Below, in pieces: positions 7,809-8,090 of a stretch of DNA of 8,090 nucleotides. How positions within the stretch are numbered: the stretch's first letter is position 1; every line of letters begins with the position of its first letter. A model generated the notes under the pieces. The model worked only from the letters and a program-made list of their open reading frames with translations. It had not been told where the DNA came from and ran no database searches. This DNA is from Candidatus Eisenbergiella stercorigallinarum (lineage in GTDB: Bacteria > Bacillota > Clostridia > Lachnospirales > Lachnospiraceae): the NCBI GenBank assembly GCA_019120525.1, contig DWUW01000300.1, positions 1 to 8,090 of the forward strand, given 5' to 3'. Made by a program: the position numbers and the translations under genes.

Positions 7809-7950
7809 AAACTGCAGACAGATACCCTGCTTCCTGTAAAAAATGCTCCAGATATTCTGACGCCCTTTTTTCCGACATTCCAAAGTATTTTCCCAGTTTT
7901 TCCCGGATCTGCTCCCGGCTGCTTCCGTTTTCCAGATTGTCCAGGATCAT
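7807..7950 (-). CDS. Possible internal-start 47-aa product: C-terminal tail of the Rpn-like gene
   Basis: Within the Rpn-like frame, an ATG at 7950 begins a 47-residue protein starting MILDNLENGS and ending at the same TAG. It is preceded by AGAGGGG at 7966-7960, nine bases from the ATG, a better ribosome binding site than is seen for the ATG at 8058. The product is a charged, probably all-helical polypeptide with no signal peptide or membrane segment. In E. coli rpn genes, short products made from internal starts are known to inhibit the full-length toxic nuclease, so this could be an equivalent tail-only protein. Its expression here is inference only; the purine-rich stretch may simply reflect Glu/Gly codons. 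Confidence 0.35.
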   Translation of the reverse strand: MILDNLENGSSREQIREKLGKYFGMSEKRASEYLEHFLQEAGYLSAV

Positions 7951-7959
7951 CGCACGAAT

Positions 7960-7966
7960 CCCCTCT
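7960..7966 (-). promoter_or_regulatory. Candidate internal ribosome binding site in the Rpn-like gene
   Basis: AGAGGGG on the minus strand stands nine bases before the in-frame ATG at 7950. It overlaps codons for Glu-Glu-Gly, which are naturally purine-rich, so chance is a real alternative. Confidence 0.35.
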
Positions 7967-8090
7967 TCTATCCCTTCCTTTTCGGTATAGTGCTCCGACG
8001 CGTCCTCGAGCTGTCCCGGATCTACCGCCTGAATGCCGCCGAATACGGCGCCGTTCATCAGATCGGCAAATCTGGCATTGTCCTCCAGAT

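Larger units (their letters stand above)
7807..8090 (-). pseudogene. Internally deleted Rpn/PD-(D/E)XK nuclease-transposase-like gene, 5' end outside the window
   Basis: The reading frame is open from the window edge and gives 93 residues before TAG. The first part, LEDNARFADLMNG followed by FGGIQAVDPGQLED, resembles the N-terminal signature of the Rpn / 'PD-(D/E)XK nuclease family transposase' proteins common in Lachnospiraceae. The last part, EEGIRAMILDNLENG through SEKRASEYLEHF, resembles the family's C-terminal helical tail. Full members are usually about 300 aa with a nuclease core between these ends; here they are joined within roughly ten residues (around SEHYTEKEGIEEG), so the catalytic core is missing. 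Frame is preserved, so it may be a decaying relic or a retained mini-protein. The true start is outside the window: the ATG at 8058 is internal to the conserved N-terminal motif and lacks a good ribosome binding site. It lies 100 bases upstream of addB on the same strand. Family assignment is by recalled pattern, not a search. Confidence 0.6.

Overview
The window is a recombination-repair locus from a moderately GC-rich (high-50s % by eye) Firmicute. The best guess is a member of Clostridia, family Lachnospiraceae. This rests on the AddA/AddB protein style, strong GGAGG-type ribosome binding sites and an Rpn-type gene of the kind common in Lachnospiraceae. No rRNA or other marker fixes the taxon.

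All recognisable genes lie on the minus strand, so transcription runs from high to low coordinates. At the right edge (7807-8090) is the 3' part of a small ORF. It looks like an internally deleted Rpn/PD-(D/E)XK 'transposase-like' gene: the family's N-terminal region is joined directly to its C-terminal helical tail, with no nuclease core between. A 47-residue tail-only product could start inside it, behind a good ribosome binding site. A roughly 100-base spacer with a GC-rich inverted repeat follows, and then addB (GTG start at 7706, 1173 aa) and addA (ATG at 4178, 1277 aa). The addB stop codon lies inside the addA Shine-Dalgarno sequence, so the two genes form a tight, probably translationally coupled pair. 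Downstream of addA, a perfect 15-bp hairpin followed by a T-rich tract (184-226) is a convincing terminator for minus-strand transcription. The remaining left end (1-187) is strikingly AT-rich and holds no gene I can support.

AddA and AddB together form the AddAB helicase-nuclease, the Gram-positive counterpart of RecBCD. It processes double-strand DNA ends to a Chi-regulated 3' overhang for RecA. Both proteins look intact: AddA has all UvrD-type helicase motifs plus a C-terminal nuclease, and AddB has a Walker A motif, a nuclease motif and the four iron-sulphur cysteines. Most of the window is therefore ordinary core machinery. The less ordinary parts are the cut-down Rpn-like ORF with its possible internal start, an 18-bp tandem repeat coding a hexapeptide linker in AddA, a strong hairpin inside addA, and the structured addB leader.
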